Of a stretch of DNA of 64,000 bases, positions 49,801-60,144 are shown one piece after another (positions within the stretch are counted from its first letter, which is position 1; each line of letters begins with the position of its first letter). Below the pieces are notes generated by a model. It was given only the letters and a program-made list of their open reading frames with translations, was not told the origin of the DNA and did not search any database. The position numbers were made by a program, and so were the translations under genes. The stretch is from Chrysopilus asiliformis (taxonomy: Eukaryota > Arthropoda > Insecta > Diptera > Rhagionidae). The DNA lies in contig OZ035963.1 in assembly GCA_964034945.1 (NCBI GenBank), positions 36,146,361-36,210,360 of the forward strand, in the 5' to 3' direction.

Positions 49801-52800
49801 AAGAAGTTTACTGTGTAATAAATGAACAACAATAATATGAAGTTTTGAACCTAATAGACACATATGTAAAATCCTTATAACATAGAAGTAGAAGCAGCGG
49901 CAGATGCAGAACTTTAACACATCGCGTCTTATGTGTTGCGCTCACATAAAGCAGCAGTAGAAGAAGCAGCGGCAGAATCAGAATTTCAATTTAGCGCTAA
50001 TCTCTAACATTTCTGCTGCTGCTGCTGCTTCTGCCGAATTGGAGTTCTCTCTTAATACTGATATAAATGTATGTATTGACATATTTTTGGCAATTTTGGG
50101 GTCGCTGATTCAAATCAAGTGCTCGATTATATCGCCTTTAAGTTTTAATCTGCTATTTTACTTCTGATATTTAAAAAATGCACTACACATGGGTTAAAGG
50201 TTTTGCTGTTATTTTATGTTTTTAGGGTAATGTAATTATTATCGCGAATTGGGCGACTTGGGTTGAGCGGAAGCGATTTTGGGCGACAATTCTTTAAAAT
50301 TTGGGCGACTTAACTGCCTGGAGACCTGGCAACCCTGACTGTAAGTTTCATTTATGTTGTCAGTGTCCGCTCTTTTATTGACTGTATCGTTAGATTGATA
50401 AATGTGTTCTAGCGTCATACGTTTATGGTAATTGTTCTCTTTGCATAAAATTTTTACGGAAGCATAATCAGGAGCATGGTTCAAAGGTAAGCAATGTTAT
50501 GCTAAAGCCGTCTTTTTCATATTTTTGGACTTTATGTCGGATTTATGACCAGAAAGTCGACTTTTTAAAAACTGCCCTGTCGTTCCGATGTAGTTAGCAT
50601 TACAAGCATTACTACTATTTCCTGCTCATGAAATTTTATAAACAATGTTTGATTCGCAATCTTTCGGAGTTCTGTCTTTTAGTTTTGTGTAACAATTATT
50701 AACAGTTTTTAACGGCCTATATGCCAATGTTATGTTACTGTTATAATTTTCAAAAACTTTACCGATGTTTTCCGAAAGATTGGGAATATAGTTGACGCTT
50801 TTATATATTTTTGGCTCTAAGTTATTTGGAGACATATAAATATTACTAGAATTTAACTTGTGTTTTATTTTTTCTTTGACTATGTTAAATATGCCTTTTT
50901 ATAAATTGTATTGGATATCCATTGATTTTTAGATTCTCAGTAATTAATTTAATGTTTTTCCCGTTAAATTTCTCATTACTGATGGTCAAGACTTTATGAA
51001 TAAAATTTTCGACGGTATTAATTTTTTGATGTTTTGGATGATGCGAGTGGAAATTAATTAAACGGCCTGATGCTGTTGGTTTTTGGTACCAATCAAATAT
51101 TAATTTCTTCTCACATCGTATTACCTTAACATCCAAGAAGGGTAGCGTGCATTCAACCTCTTCCTCCACCGTAAATTGTAGTTTCGAATGGAACCGATTG
51201 AGAGCGTTATATAAAACACAGACATTTTGTTTTGGTAAAACGGCAAACATATCATCTACAAGTTTTAACCCCGATTATACCAAAGACAATTTCAAGTATT
51301 GAACATATTTTCGAAATATCTTAAAATTTAACAGTTGCAATTTAGAAACAAGTTTTTCTGTCAATTTTTTTTGTCTGTCAAAATGTAAATCTTTTTTACA
51401 GACTATTATTTTTTCAATTTTTCTAATATTCAATGGTATTTTAATTTTTTTTTATTTTCCACAAAAGTCGAATTAACCACATTTTAACAAGTTCCGTTCA
51501 CTATTTTGGGTGAAATATATTTCGGATTTTCAATGTTTTTATTAAAGTGCATATTTAAGTGCGTATTTTGCCATTTTTAGTGCATATTATATGCGCATAT
51601 TTCGCCTTTTTTAGTGCATATTTTTGGCAGCCCTATTAATAACAACCCAGTGAAAAATTATTAAGGCATTATCGCTAAGGTGTCTTTAAGACATGAGACA
51701 AATAATATAAAAGCCTCCAAATTAAAATGAGATGGAAGAAAAAACGCGCCTTTTATGCGTGTGTTGGAAAAGTGAACTAAAAAAGTTATTTTTTGTTGAA
51801 GTTTTGTGTTGGCTATCAGGAGAATTTAAACGACTCGGTAAATATTTTTATAGAAAAAGTAATAGATGAAGGCTTAAAGACCGTTTTAATAAAGAAATTT
51901 TTACCATCTAAGCAATCAGCGCCATCACCGGGGCAAAAACATCTACTATTAATGTTGCCTTAGTTGTAAGGCCTTATATAAGCGGAAATGGCCTATACAA
52001 AAATAAGGCAACAATAAGGTAAAGATAATGCATTAAGATAATGCCTTTATAATGCCTTAATAAGACATTTTTTGTTCACTGGGAAATCTAAGGTTTCTAA
52101 GGTTTTTGCCACTCAACAGCTCCCACCGTTAGACATTCAAAGTGCAATTAGCCTACCAAAAAATTTGGGGCAAAAGCCGTAACTGGCGTCCACATTCTCT
52201 TTAAAAAAAAATATAAATAAATGATAAAAATGAATTTGAAATTCAAATCGAAGTTTTATTTTACTTCCTCGTAAATCCATCAAGTTATTGGATGAAAATC
52301 AAAACGCAAACAAATCAAGAAAAATACTTGTGAAATATGTGGAAATAAGATTTTTATAGCAAGTGTAGGATTTTTTTATATCATGAACCATAATATAATC
52401 CTTTAGGGCTCAAAAAATATCGATGTTTTTTTCGATATCTCTAATTTCTTCCCCGAAAAATGTCGAAATTAAATGAGCTGCGTTAAAATAGTCTATTTGT
52501 TGTTATGACACAATCCTGATCAAATTTGGTTCTGATAGTTCTAGAACCAAGCCCCCCCATGCATATCAGTACGAGGGGAAAGAATGTTTTTTCTTTGAAT
52601 ATTCGGTTCATTTGATGAATTCGTTTCACATTTTTTTTCTATTTTGATATTGTTTTATTTGATTACTTTTTGGAAAATGCTCAGGGTGTGCTCTGTAGAT
52701 GTTGTACCTTAAACTACACACCACTGGTGTAAAGTCAATTAAAGACCAGTCGTTCGACCAGTCAGTCAAAAAATAAATTAGTCTTTTCTTTTTTGACTGA

Positions 52801-53143
52801 CTAATAAGTTACATGAAGCCACCCCTATATTATATGCATTTAAATAAATAACAAGTTTTTTTAAATTATCTGTTGAACAATATATCATTTTTTGCTAATT
52901 ACCAGAGTCTCGTTTGGATCTTCAAAGGGTTCTATGGTCGAAACCTTGGTTTTTGAAACGCCTACTCCACTACCAGAACATGCTGAACGCCAGTTTGTGC
53001 TTTTGGCCGATTCAAAGATGACGAAAGACAGCACCACTTTCCGAAAACCAATCAACCATAACAATAATAACATGAACCTTGCAAACAATAACAACAATAG
53101 CACTTCTTTAGATGACAGCGGGATTGAAATGCAAGAAGAGTAA
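43897..53143 (+). CDS. Unrecognised gene with RVSF motif; two exons around an 8.6-kb intron
   Basis: Exon A is 43897-44294 (or from the second ATG at 43918): low-complexity Asn/Ser-rich start (RNLNLNLDLNAGDATQGG), later DIENCKNITKKGKLSRVG, ending LK plus CG at a GTAAGA donor. Exon B is 52906-53139, following ACCAG; it completes CGA (Arg) and continues VSFGSSKGSMVETLVFETPT, later an Asn-rich stretch, and ends STSLDDSGIEMQEE. The phases agree, so one gene is likely. The junction makes KRVSF, matching the RVxF docking motif for protein phosphatase 1; function beyond that is inference. At the end, GAG TAA is an in-frame stop and AAGA/GTAAGT is also a strong splice donor, so the protein may end here or continue. 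Upstream exons may exist. The intron holds a Harbinger, a Penelope, a hAT and mini-me copies. Confidence 0.5.
44801..45068 (+). pseudogene. PIF/Harbinger transposase N-terminal part (stop, then disrupted)
   Basis: MSKRKYEEMMDMAILAAYIV with a following run of five Asp, then GRKRSCWTKD and a TGA at 44924. The same frame resumes VSRREKEGFFAKLMVELRSE, then ELYRNFSRMSAGQFDNLL. This is the canonical Harbinger N-terminus (RRR..GAF..L..ELR.ED...Y..F.RMS...FD.LL). It is cut at about 45066 by the mini-me tail, and the DDE core is missing. Confidence 0.9.
45069..45400 (-). mobile_element. mini-me variant, copy 5 (nested, hybrid)
   Basis: Begins with the mini-me tail (ACATAACAAAAGCTGTAATT), runs to TTTTTAAGATATTCGCTATAA at about 45310, then changes to a block ATAACACAGTGCGTGGGAAA instead of the usual head. 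The same switch occurs at 11955-12163, so this is a distinct subfamily. Confidence 0.75.
45626..47487. other. Intronic sequence with small MITEs
   Basis: Besides the element at 46120-46246, 46250-46335 is a related end pair (GCCGTTTGCACCAACGAG and CGCAAACGGGC with TTAG outside). 47034-47160 has an inverted CTCAC/GTGAG-rich pattern (TGATCACAATACCA and GGCAATCACAATACCG direct repeat). No gene. Confidence 0.45.
46120..46246. mobile_element. Mini hairpin MITE, 127 bp, TSD TTA
   Basis: Inverted ends GGCCCGTTTGCTGAAACAAG, TTA at 46117-46119 and 46247-46249. A second, diverged copy or half-copy follows directly. Confidence 0.88.
47488..48215 (-). repeat. Dispersed repeat family X, copy 2
   Basis: Inverted relative to 29170-30015. 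Shares AAATCCGTTAACCGGAAGT, TACCGTAAATTGATATCTTT and a CTGTCTGTCAGTCTGTGTAC microsatellite at the edge. Adjoins the Penelope 3' end. Confidence 0.75.
48303..48350 (-). ncRNA. Candidate minimal hammerhead ribozyme in PLE 3' region
   Basis: Reads CCTGACGACAGTAGGCGAAA, followed by CGTTGAGGCATTC. It contains CTGANGA and GAAAC in hammerhead order with a very short stem II. PLEs are known to encode minimal hammerheads. I could not confirm stems I and III by folding. Confidence 0.35.
48659..50337. mobile_element. hAT-type element, 8-bp TSD ACTGTAAG, inserted in Penelope
   Basis: Ends CAGGGTTGCCAG / CTGGCAACCCTG, exact TSD at 48651-48658 and 50338-50345. Subterminal repeats of TTGGGCGAYTT-like words lie at both ends. 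No transposase; the centre is occupied by the mini-me composite 49122-49788. Removing it with one TSD restores an open end of the Penelope ORF (NETYSALLKRN then stop). Confidence 0.94.
49122..49788. mobile_element. mini-me composite: full copy plus inverted head
   Basis: Copy 6 (49122-49672, plus) is nearly complete, with the microsatellite GTCCGTCCGTCCGCCCGTCT. It is followed at once by an inverted head fragment (49672-49788) that ends CACCATACGGGTATAAAA, so both outer ends are mini-me heads. Confidence 0.85.
50338..51290 (-). pseudogene. Penelope-like RT and GIY-YIG endonuclease relic
   Basis: From the right: LKLVDDMFAVLPKQN (RT motif with VDD), then FHSKLQFTVEEEVECTLPFL, DVKV, FDWYQKPTASGRLINFHSHH; then NYIPNLSENIGKVFENYN; then IVYKI and NANYIGTTGQFLKSRLSGH, the GIY-YIG nuclease region; then YHKRMTLEHI and VNKRADTDNINETYS. 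Stops interrupt it after YKIS and TALA. The domain order RT then GIY-YIG is diagnostic of PLEs. Confidence 0.9.
51421..51645. other. Fragment resembling one hAT end
   Basis: 51540-51640 has repeated AGTGCATATTT words and ends GGCAGCCCTATT, as some hAT 3' ends do. No left partner found. Confidence 0.4.
51646..52083. mobile_element. MITE with CCCAGTGAAAAA ends
   Basis: A 438-bp element with ends CCCAGTGAAAAATTATTAAG and a near inverse. Several TAATGCCTTA-like subterminal words. TSD not resolved. Confidence 0.7.
52084..52905. other. Intronic sequence before exon B
   Basis: No bounded element recognised. TTTTTTGCTAATTACCAG before 52906 is a plausible branch and acceptor region. Confidence 0.4.
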
Positions 53144-53274
53144 GTTCAACTTTACAGAAACATAAAATTACCATAAAATAAAATTACCTTAATTAAGTCT
53201 TGTCTTGCAAATATAACTAATTATTTTGATTTGCAAGTTCCAGTGATTGACATATAACTTTTAATTTTAAGGTC

Positions 53275-53520
53275 CCATTTACAGGTCCCAATCTTGAAAT
53301 CACTCTCTCATTAAATTTTAATTTCGATAAATCGGTGGTATTGGTTGCAGTATGGCACATAGCCCCATCATGCTGGAACCACACATCGTCCACATCGATG
53401 TCGCGTAAATTTGGAAACAAATATTCGTTGATCATCTTTCTGTATCGGTCACCATTGACTGTAACACGAGCTTGTACATCGTTTTTTACGGACTAAAGCC
53501 CGATGATGTCACCAGCATAC
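53275..53520 (-). pseudogene. mariner-type transposase fragment
   Basis: Minus frame: VTVNGDRYRKMINEYLFPNL, then RDIDVDDVWFQHDGAMCHTA, then FNERVISRLGPVN. This is the region around the second catalytic Asp (WFQ.DGA.CHTA) and beyond. It is a different, better preserved sequence than the relic at 26711-27840. It starts 130 bp after exon B. Confidence 0.87.
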
Positions 53521-53929
53521 AAAACACATCATACGGTACATTTTTGCTGGAGGTTGGGAAAATTACTTATTATCTAAACTCATTTCTTTCAATTTTGCAA
53601 CACATTATTAATGTGTTATCATTTCTTGCAGTTGAATTGAACAAAAAAACATCTGTATAAAAAAATTTCAATGTTAAAATTGGTTGTTGAGGACTAGCGA
53701 TTGGTTCCTTGTTTTTATTCACAATACTTTAGAAAAAGAAGCGCGTCCAAGATTCAGTCGATGACAGTATATTGATTATATCATGAAAAGTGGATTATTG
53801 AGTGACTTGATGTGCGAAAATATACAATGAAACGAATGTCAAGTACAAAAATCTCGTATTTCTTAGACGTGCAAATCGAATCGTCAGGCACGCGGCAACT
53901 GATATGTTCAATCTTGCCTCAGTGGGCGT
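53521..53929. other. Unassigned stretch
   Basis: No feature seen apart from AT-rich sequence. Confidence 0.4.
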
Positions 53930-54350
53930 CTTCGATATAGGATAATCACGTTATCTTTACAGGGCCTTCTGGTGACCTTACATATTTCTTAAAGCCGGAA
54001 TTAGACACAGTGACCTCAAAAACCCTCAGACAAGATTTTGTTCCGGAAAATTTAAGGAAACGGATAACCACGTTATCTTTACAGGACCTTCCGTTATCCT
54101 TGCAGACTTCTTAATGCTAGAATCGGATTCAGCGATCCCAAAAACCCCAAGATGAGATTTTTTCCGGAAAATTTTGAGAAAAAAGATAATCACGTTATCC
54201 TTGCAGGATCTTACGTTATCCTTACAGACTTTATAATATCATAATCAGATTAAGCGACCCCAAAAACGCCAAAAAGAGAATTTTTTCGGAAAATTTGAGG
54301 AAAAGGATAATAACGTCATCTTTATAAGACCTTCCCTTATCTTTGCAAGG
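53930..54350. repeat. Dispersed tandem repeat (about 120-bp unit), locus 3
   Basis: Four units, inverted relative to loci 1 and 2: GATAATCACGTTATCYTTAC, AGGACCTTCCGTTATCCTT, a CRGATTCAGCGACCCCAAAA-type block and TTTTTCCGGAAAATTTTGAG. Units have diverged from each other by roughly a tenth by eye. Confidence 0.82.
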
Positions 54351-54775
54351 ACAAAGTAGTTGTTATTTTCCACGCGGTGAGATGTAAAAAAATAAGCATG
54401 AGAAAAATATGAATTAGCAACTTCGAAAATTTGCTAAATGAAAACGTGCTGGAATTAGCATGCAATTAAGAGTATGCGGCATGTAAAAACCGCATTTTGT
54501 ACGTGATATGTGCGAAGAACTACACGTATTACACGACATGTAAACTTCACAAATGTGCATCTTTGCAAACATGTGATTTGAGAATTTCGTGCCACTACAT
54601 TTAAATGCGGACAAACGTCAAAATCATACATGCGTCATAATATATCCACCCAACTCTTTTTTTACACGGTAGATACGTTCCAACGAAAATCGCGTAAAAA
54701 AAAACCGTGTAAAAAAAGATATGCAGCACATATTAAAATTGAGGATGTGTTCCACAGCTTTAAAAAACCGTGTAA

Positions 54776-55025
54776 AGCTCGATCCAGATTACACGATGTA
54801 CGGGGTACGAGATACGAGGTTTTTGGTTTCCTCGTACATGGAACTGCATCCACACTGCACAGGGTTTTGTTCATTCGTGTACGCGGTTACCACGTACGAG
54901 GATAATCAAACAGCTTCTGATTTTACTCACTAGGTAAACCATGTGCAAATTTCCCATCCAAACACTCGATGTTCGGGGTACGTGCCAACCTCGTACCCCG
55001 TACATCGTGTAGTCTGGATCGAGCT
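54776..55025. mobile_element. Nested Harbinger-type MITE, 250 bp, TSD TAA
   Basis: Inverted ends AGCTCGATCCAGATTACAC continue through ACGATGTACGGGGTACGAG. TAA at 54773-54775 and 55026-55028. Internal GTACGAGG words. Confidence 0.9.
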
Positions 55026-55216
55026 TAAGATGAAAAAAAGCTATATGTTGTCCTAAAAACCGTGCAAAAAAAATATAATAAATTATAAAGAAAAACAAAA
55101 TATTAATTTTTATTGAAAAATTATAAAATAAGTAACAAAAACAAAATATAATTATTATTAAAAAAAATATACATACATACGATAAAATAAGTAAAAAAGA
55201 GAATCATTAGTCCATA

Positions 55217-55470
55217 ATTGAGGCGTTAAAAGCTAGAGTGGACCAACCCACATGTCGAAATCGTCAATTTTTTTGTGTTTGAATCACTATTGCGAGTGAG
55301 TTTTTAGATAAAAATGTTTGGTTGCACAAAAGAACATTTCAACATTGAGTAATAAAGTCCACGAAAATTTTTTTTTTCCAAAAATTTATAGTTAATAATA
55401 GTATAAAAGTGGAAAAGCTTTAAAAACTCGATTATGTGGCTTGGTCCACTCTAGCTTTTAACGCCTCAAT
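55217..55470. mobile_element. Nested MITE, TIR ATTGAGGCGTTAAAAGC, TA flanks
   Basis: Inverted ends ATTGAGGCGTTAAAAGCTAG plus AGTGGACCAA; TA at 55215-55216 and 55471-55472 (TAA/TTA if read one base in). Confidence 0.87.
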
Positions 55471-55885
55471 TATAAAAAAACCAAATTAGAATAGAAATAA
55501 AAATATTATTTAGATTATTCATCGCTACTTGATATTAAGCGTGAACATTTATTACTGACTTGACAAAAATCGCTTCCATTACTAGAGATGTCTAACACAT
55601 CTGACGAGTTTGAATCCAATGAAGAGTATGGTTCATTATTAACGTTCACTGAATGCGCCCAATAACTCAATAATGTGCTTAATGCAATTTTAAATAGACA
55701 AATATAAAATCGACTATAAAAATTTCCCCAATTATATTTTATTTTTGTAACTACATGTAAAAAATTTTTCTTTAGACTTCGTGTTAGAACAAAAAATTCG
55801 TGGAAAAATTTTTTTTTTTCTTTTTGTGGACCGTGTTATTTCAAAATCGTGTAAAAAAAGACCGTGTAAAAAAAGAGTTGGGTGT

Positions 55886-56379
55886 ATATTACACGCATGT
55901 GAAATTGTATGTGCCATGTGCACTCACATTTAAATGTGGACAAATATAGGTATTACACGACATGTAGGGATTAAAATGTGGTTTTTGCATGCTGTGTACT
56001 CCTACTTTAGACAGTTTCGCACATGCGCTTAGGGCGAGTACACATGAGGCTATTCAAAAGAAATTCAAATCCCTAACTAGCCCGGGGACGTATATATTAT
56101 ATCAACTAATATTTTTTTAAACAATGTCCTAAAATAAAATAAACTACAAAAGTTTCAATAATTACCGAAAATCATACACAATAAAAATTTTGTAATTCTG
56201 AACTAAAAATGGCTCTCCTGTAAAATTTGCAAAATGTCAGTTACGACAGTTTACCTCTGGGGTACAGATATAATATCACAATATAACTAATTTGAATGAA
56301 AGACTAGAAATGGGAGCGTTTTGAACACTGTATGTATATTTATTTCATACTTCGCTTATCATAACCAAAAATAAAATTA
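55886..56379. other. Unassigned stretch
   Basis: No gene or element boundary seen. Confidence 0.4.
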
Positions 56380-56634
56380 TTATACCGTATGGTGAAACCG
56401 AATATCTCAAAAACGGTGCATCTTATCAAAAAAGTGCAAGAACAAAAGTTATTTAGGATATGATTCTACATAAAACTCCCATACATCAAAATCTGATTGG
56501 AATAAATTTTAAAAAAATCTTATTAGAAAGTTTGACTTCAAACTGGAATTTTGATACAACTGTTCGCCGTTCACTTAAATCACCATACGGATTTTCAATA
56601 ATTTCCAGATTGGCAATTATAGCTTTTGTTATGT
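56380..56634 (+). mobile_element. mini-me/DINE-like repeat, copy 7 (internally deleted)
   Basis: TATACCGTATGGTGAAACCG joins directly to AATATCTCAAAAACGGTGC, so the head-to-microsatellite part is missing. The tail is intact. Confidence 0.82.
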
Positions 56635-57047
56635 TTTAAATAAAAATTTGTTTCCTTGATTTCCTTTTCACTAAAATTCCTTACTTAAATATCTATTGGC
56701 GATCATTGTAGGCGATTCCACGTCTCCTGGCCGTCTCTACGAGACAGATACCTGCTTTTTACTTATATTAACAGATTTCAGTTATTTTAAACACTATTTG
56801 CAACAATGGATCAAATTTTTAAAGTTTTCGCACTCGTTTTTCAGCTTGACGGCTATTTTTACACGTCTCATTGCCCACTCTCTAGATCAGCGGTGGCCAA
56901 CCCGCGGCCCGAGACGTTTGAAAATGCGGCCCGCCAAATGATTTGAAATTTACAAAAAAAAAAATATGTAACTAATAAAATACAAAATACTAAAACTGCT
57001 CATAAAGTTTATAAAATTGCATATATGCAATTTTACAATTTAATTTT

Positions 57048-57562
57048 TATACCCGTATGGTGAAACCAAAGGGTATATTAACTTTGCCTCATCGTTTGTA
57101 ACGCCAAGATCCCGTCATTACACACATGGATTGCGCCAATGTGTTTAGAATGATAAAATAAATTAATTTGTGCATGTCCGTCCGTCTGTCCGTCTGTGGC
57201 GCGGAGCTACAGACTTGAAATTTTACGCAGATTCGTTTTTCGTAAAATGCGAGGTTAAGTTCGTTAATGGGCAAAAATGAACCATTAGGGGGGGTACCCC
57301 CCATAACAAATGAAAACGTTTTTTGCGAATATCTCAAAAACGGTGCTTCTTATCTAAAAAGTCCAAGAACAAAAGTTATTTAGGATATGATTCTACATAA
57401 AACTCCCATACCTCAAAATCCGATTGGAATAAATTTTAAAAAATCTTATTGGAAAATTTGACTTCAAAGTGGAATTTTGATACAACTGTTCGCTGTTCAC
57501 TTAAATCACCATACGGGTTTTCAATAATTGCCAGATTGGCAATTATAGCTTTTTTTATGTTT
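57048..57562 (+). mobile_element. mini-me/DINE-like repeat, copy 8 (nested in hAT)
   Basis: Near full length, with a shortened microsatellite (GTCCGTCCGTCTGTCCGTCT) and a deletion after GCGCGGA. Confidence 0.87.
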
Positions 57563-57652
57563 TATTTTACATAAGTACTACTCGTATATATACATTTACA
57601 TTTACATAAGTCCATTTATACATATATTTGTTTAGCAAATATTGTTTTCTTA

Positions 57653-58002
57653 CCCCACGACTCCATTAGACACTTTTCCAGATTGGATTTAAATCCAATC
57701 ACGAAAAAGTCTAATGGAGACTCAAAAAATCTTGCATCATGATTTAAATCTCCTTACTGTCATGATTTTTTCGGCTACTGAAAAGTAGGATTTTTTTTTG
57801 ACATTTGTTCAGTCAAATTAGCTCATTTCTAGTTGGCTGCCTTGATTACCTCCTGGTTGACATTTCTAAGTACGCTATGGAGGAGACACGATAAATATGA
57901 AAAATCATGACTGAAGATGCCCACGCGGTGATTTCTTTATTCGCCAAAATATGGAGTAGGAGAAAAAATCATGATTTTTAAAAGCCCAATGGAGTCGTGG
58001 GG
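57653..58002. mobile_element. Nested Harbinger-type MITE, 350 bp, TSD TTA
   Basis: Inverted ends CCCCACGACTCCATTRG, TTA at 57650-57652 and 58003-58005. Internal ATCATGATTTTT words repeat in both orientations. Confidence 0.9.
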
Positions 58003-58195
58003 TTATGCTCAACTTTTTGCATTTTGTTCTAAATTTTTTTTAAAACAAGTGACTGTTAAAAAACAACAAATTATTATTTGAAAATTTTACTAAGAAACGG
58101 CGGTTATTCTATTTTTTCATGTGCGGCCCGCCAAAAAAAATGAATCATCAGATTGGCCCGTGGAACGATTTGGGTTGGCCAGGCCTGCTCTAGAT

Positions 58196-58608
58196 TATAG
58201 GTTCTCTATTTTCTATTGGACTCTTCGTGGCATTGGGCATTTCCACATACAGTTGTAACGACAACACATAACGACAACCAGTTCGAGTCCACACGCTGTT
58301 GTTACCAGTTGTGTCAGTTTTATATGTGTGAGTGCGAATATTGTCATTGTGGTTTGAACGTGAGTAGAGAAGCATCGTAGTGTGAGAAATCATAATTTCA
58401 CCCATGGAAAATTTTTATTGCTGTTTACTTGTGTTAGTGCATGCAGAACTTTTGGTCACTCTTGAACTTCGCCTAAACGTTCATCACTTGCAGAACCCCC
58501 TCCACTAGTCACTGACCAATCAGAACCCGATCCGCAGATGCAAGAATACACGTGTGGAAAGGCCCATTCAGAGTTTTTTTATTCGAGTTTATAATACTTA
58601 GGGCACCT
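58196..58608. other. Unassigned stretch between hAT and Harbinger elements
   Basis: No feature seen. Confidence 0.4.
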
Positions 58609-58794
58609 TAATGGTGGATCTCCATTACTGAAGCATTCGACGCAGTGGCGAAGCGAGGGGGGGGGCGGTCCGCCCCGGGCGGCACTCTTTATGGGGCGGC
58701 AAATTTACGACATTTCGGAACAAATTTAAAAAAAATGTTTCAACACATTTCGGAACAAATGAAAAAATTAGGTGTTAAAATATAGGAAAGTTTA

Positions 58795-59031
58795 CGCTAT
58801 ATAGGGACAATGCTTCGAATCTTTCTAACAATAGGAATAAGCGTAGCCAGTTGCGAAAGGAGTTTTTCGAAGCTAAAGCTTATAAAAAATTATTTGAGAT
58901 CGACTATGAGCACGTTAAGATTAAGCAACTTGGCTCTTTTGTCAATTGAGGAAGAATTAACCAAAGAAATCGATTTCGACAGCATAATAACAGAATTTTC
59001 AGTCCAAAAAACCAGAAAAGTGTTTTTGTAG
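58795..59031 (+). pseudogene. hAT transposase C-terminal dimerisation domain relic
   Basis: ESLRYIGTMLRIFLTIGISV, then ASCERSFSKLKLIKNYLRST, then LSNLALLSIEEELTKEIDF and a stop after TRKVFL. This is the hATC dimerisation region (ASCERSFSKLK is its hallmark) of the ZMYM1-like group. The C-terminus looks natural; everything upstream is missing. Confidence 0.9.
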
Positions 59032-59644
59032 AAACATGTGAAATACATTTTTTTCTTTTAAAAAAAATTGAAATTATTGCTTACAATTTTTAATATAACT
59101 TTTGTACTGGTCAATCAGTTTTTGAGTAACGTTTGGTTTAAATCAGTCTTCACCTTGAAACATTAAAAAGCCTTAAGGCTTTGCTCCATTACCATGACTT
59201 CTGTAACTGCAAAAAAATGCAGAAAACTAGAGCAAGATAGACTTATGTAGATCTAAAAAGGAATGACTGAATACAAGTTAAACGCTATCCCTTCCAGTTT
59301 TACAATTTTATAGCAATCATATCAAACCTTATGCTATGAATATAATGTTCAAATTGGCATGGTAACAAAGCTTTTGAATATGCATGCGAAGGAGAAAATG
59401 ACATCACGCTATAATAACAGTTTGAATGTGCCCGTGCTTACTATTCACTTACAGGGACAATGTGTGATTGTAGTAGAAATCGCTATAAAATCGCCATAAA
59501 AAAACAGGGGAAATTATTCTTGCAGTTGCCGACAAATTTTTGCAGTTGATTCTTATCTCCCTTTCTCGTCAACGTATCTTCACATAAATGTGTCTCTATT
59601 TTTTTGCAGTTGCCGAAGTCATGGTAATGGAGGGCGGCCTTTAA

Positions 59645-60144
59645 TTGCCAATCTGGCAATTATTGGAGACCCGTATGGTGTCATATCACCATACCGTTTA
59701 ATTGAACGGCGAAGGGTGGTATCAAAATTCCAATTTGAAGTCAAATTTTCCCATAAGATTTTTTTAAAAGTTCTTCCAATTGGATTTTGATATATGGAAG
59801 TTTTATGTAAAAATGTATCCTAAACAACTTTTGTTCTTGGACTTATTTGATAAGATGCACCGTTTTTGAGAAATTCGTAAAAAACGTTTAGTTCATATGG
59901 CGAGTCCGTTTTTGCACATTAACGAACTTAACCTCGCATTTTAGGAAAAACGGCTTTGTGCAAAATTTCCGTGGGTCCGCCATACGCGCCACAGACGGAT
60001 GGACGGACATGCAAAAATTAATTATTTTTATCATTCTAAACACACTGGTATAATTCATTTTTATGTGTGATGACGGGATCTTGGCGTTACAAACGGTAAG
60101 GCAAAGTTAGTATACCCATTGGTTTTACCATACGGGTATAAAAA
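59645..60144 (-). mobile_element. mini-me/DINE-like repeat, copy 9 (nested in hAT)
   Basis: From TTGCCAATCTGGCAATTATT to ACCATACGGGTATAAAA. The microsatellite is short (ACAGACGGATGGACGGAC). Third level of nesting. Confidence 0.87.

Larger units (their letters stand above)
48230..51420 (-). mobile_element. Penelope-like retroelement (PLE), degraded, split by a hAT
   Basis: Minus-strand coding remains of RT and GIY-YIG endonuclease (separate entry), followed by a 3' UTR that contains GACGACAGTAGGCGAAACG, a sequence type seen in PLE termini. The 5' part is lost or rearranged beyond about 51420. A complete hAT (48659-50337) sits in the last codons of the ORF. Confidence 0.85.
54646..55885. mobile_element. 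TIR element with two nested MITEs, TA-type flanks
   Basis: Ends CCACCCAACTCTTTTTTTAC and the inverse of ACACCCAACTC, with CCGTGTAAAA words at both ends. Interior contains the nested elements 54776-55025 and 55217-55470. A minus-strand acidic frame at 55516-55700 (LDSNSSDVLDISSNGSDF) could be a transposase C-terminus (pogo/Tigger type), but this is weak. Confidence 0.78.
56888..58187. mobile_element. hAT element, 8-bp TSD CTCTAGAT, with two nested elements
   Basis: Ends CAGCGGTGGCCAACCCGCGG and the inverse of CAGGCCTGGCCAACCC. Exact TSD at 56880-56887 and 58188-58195. GCGGCCCGCCAAA words at both ends. Contains mini-me copy 8 and a Harbinger-type MITE. Confidence 0.93.

Noticed and set aside
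49890..50035. CAG/CTG-rich patch suggesting a polyglutamine exon
   Set aside because: The two strands' words (AGCAGCAGTAGAAG and CTGCTGCTGCTTCTGCC) form an inverted pair inside a hAT element; no sustained frame or splice sites.
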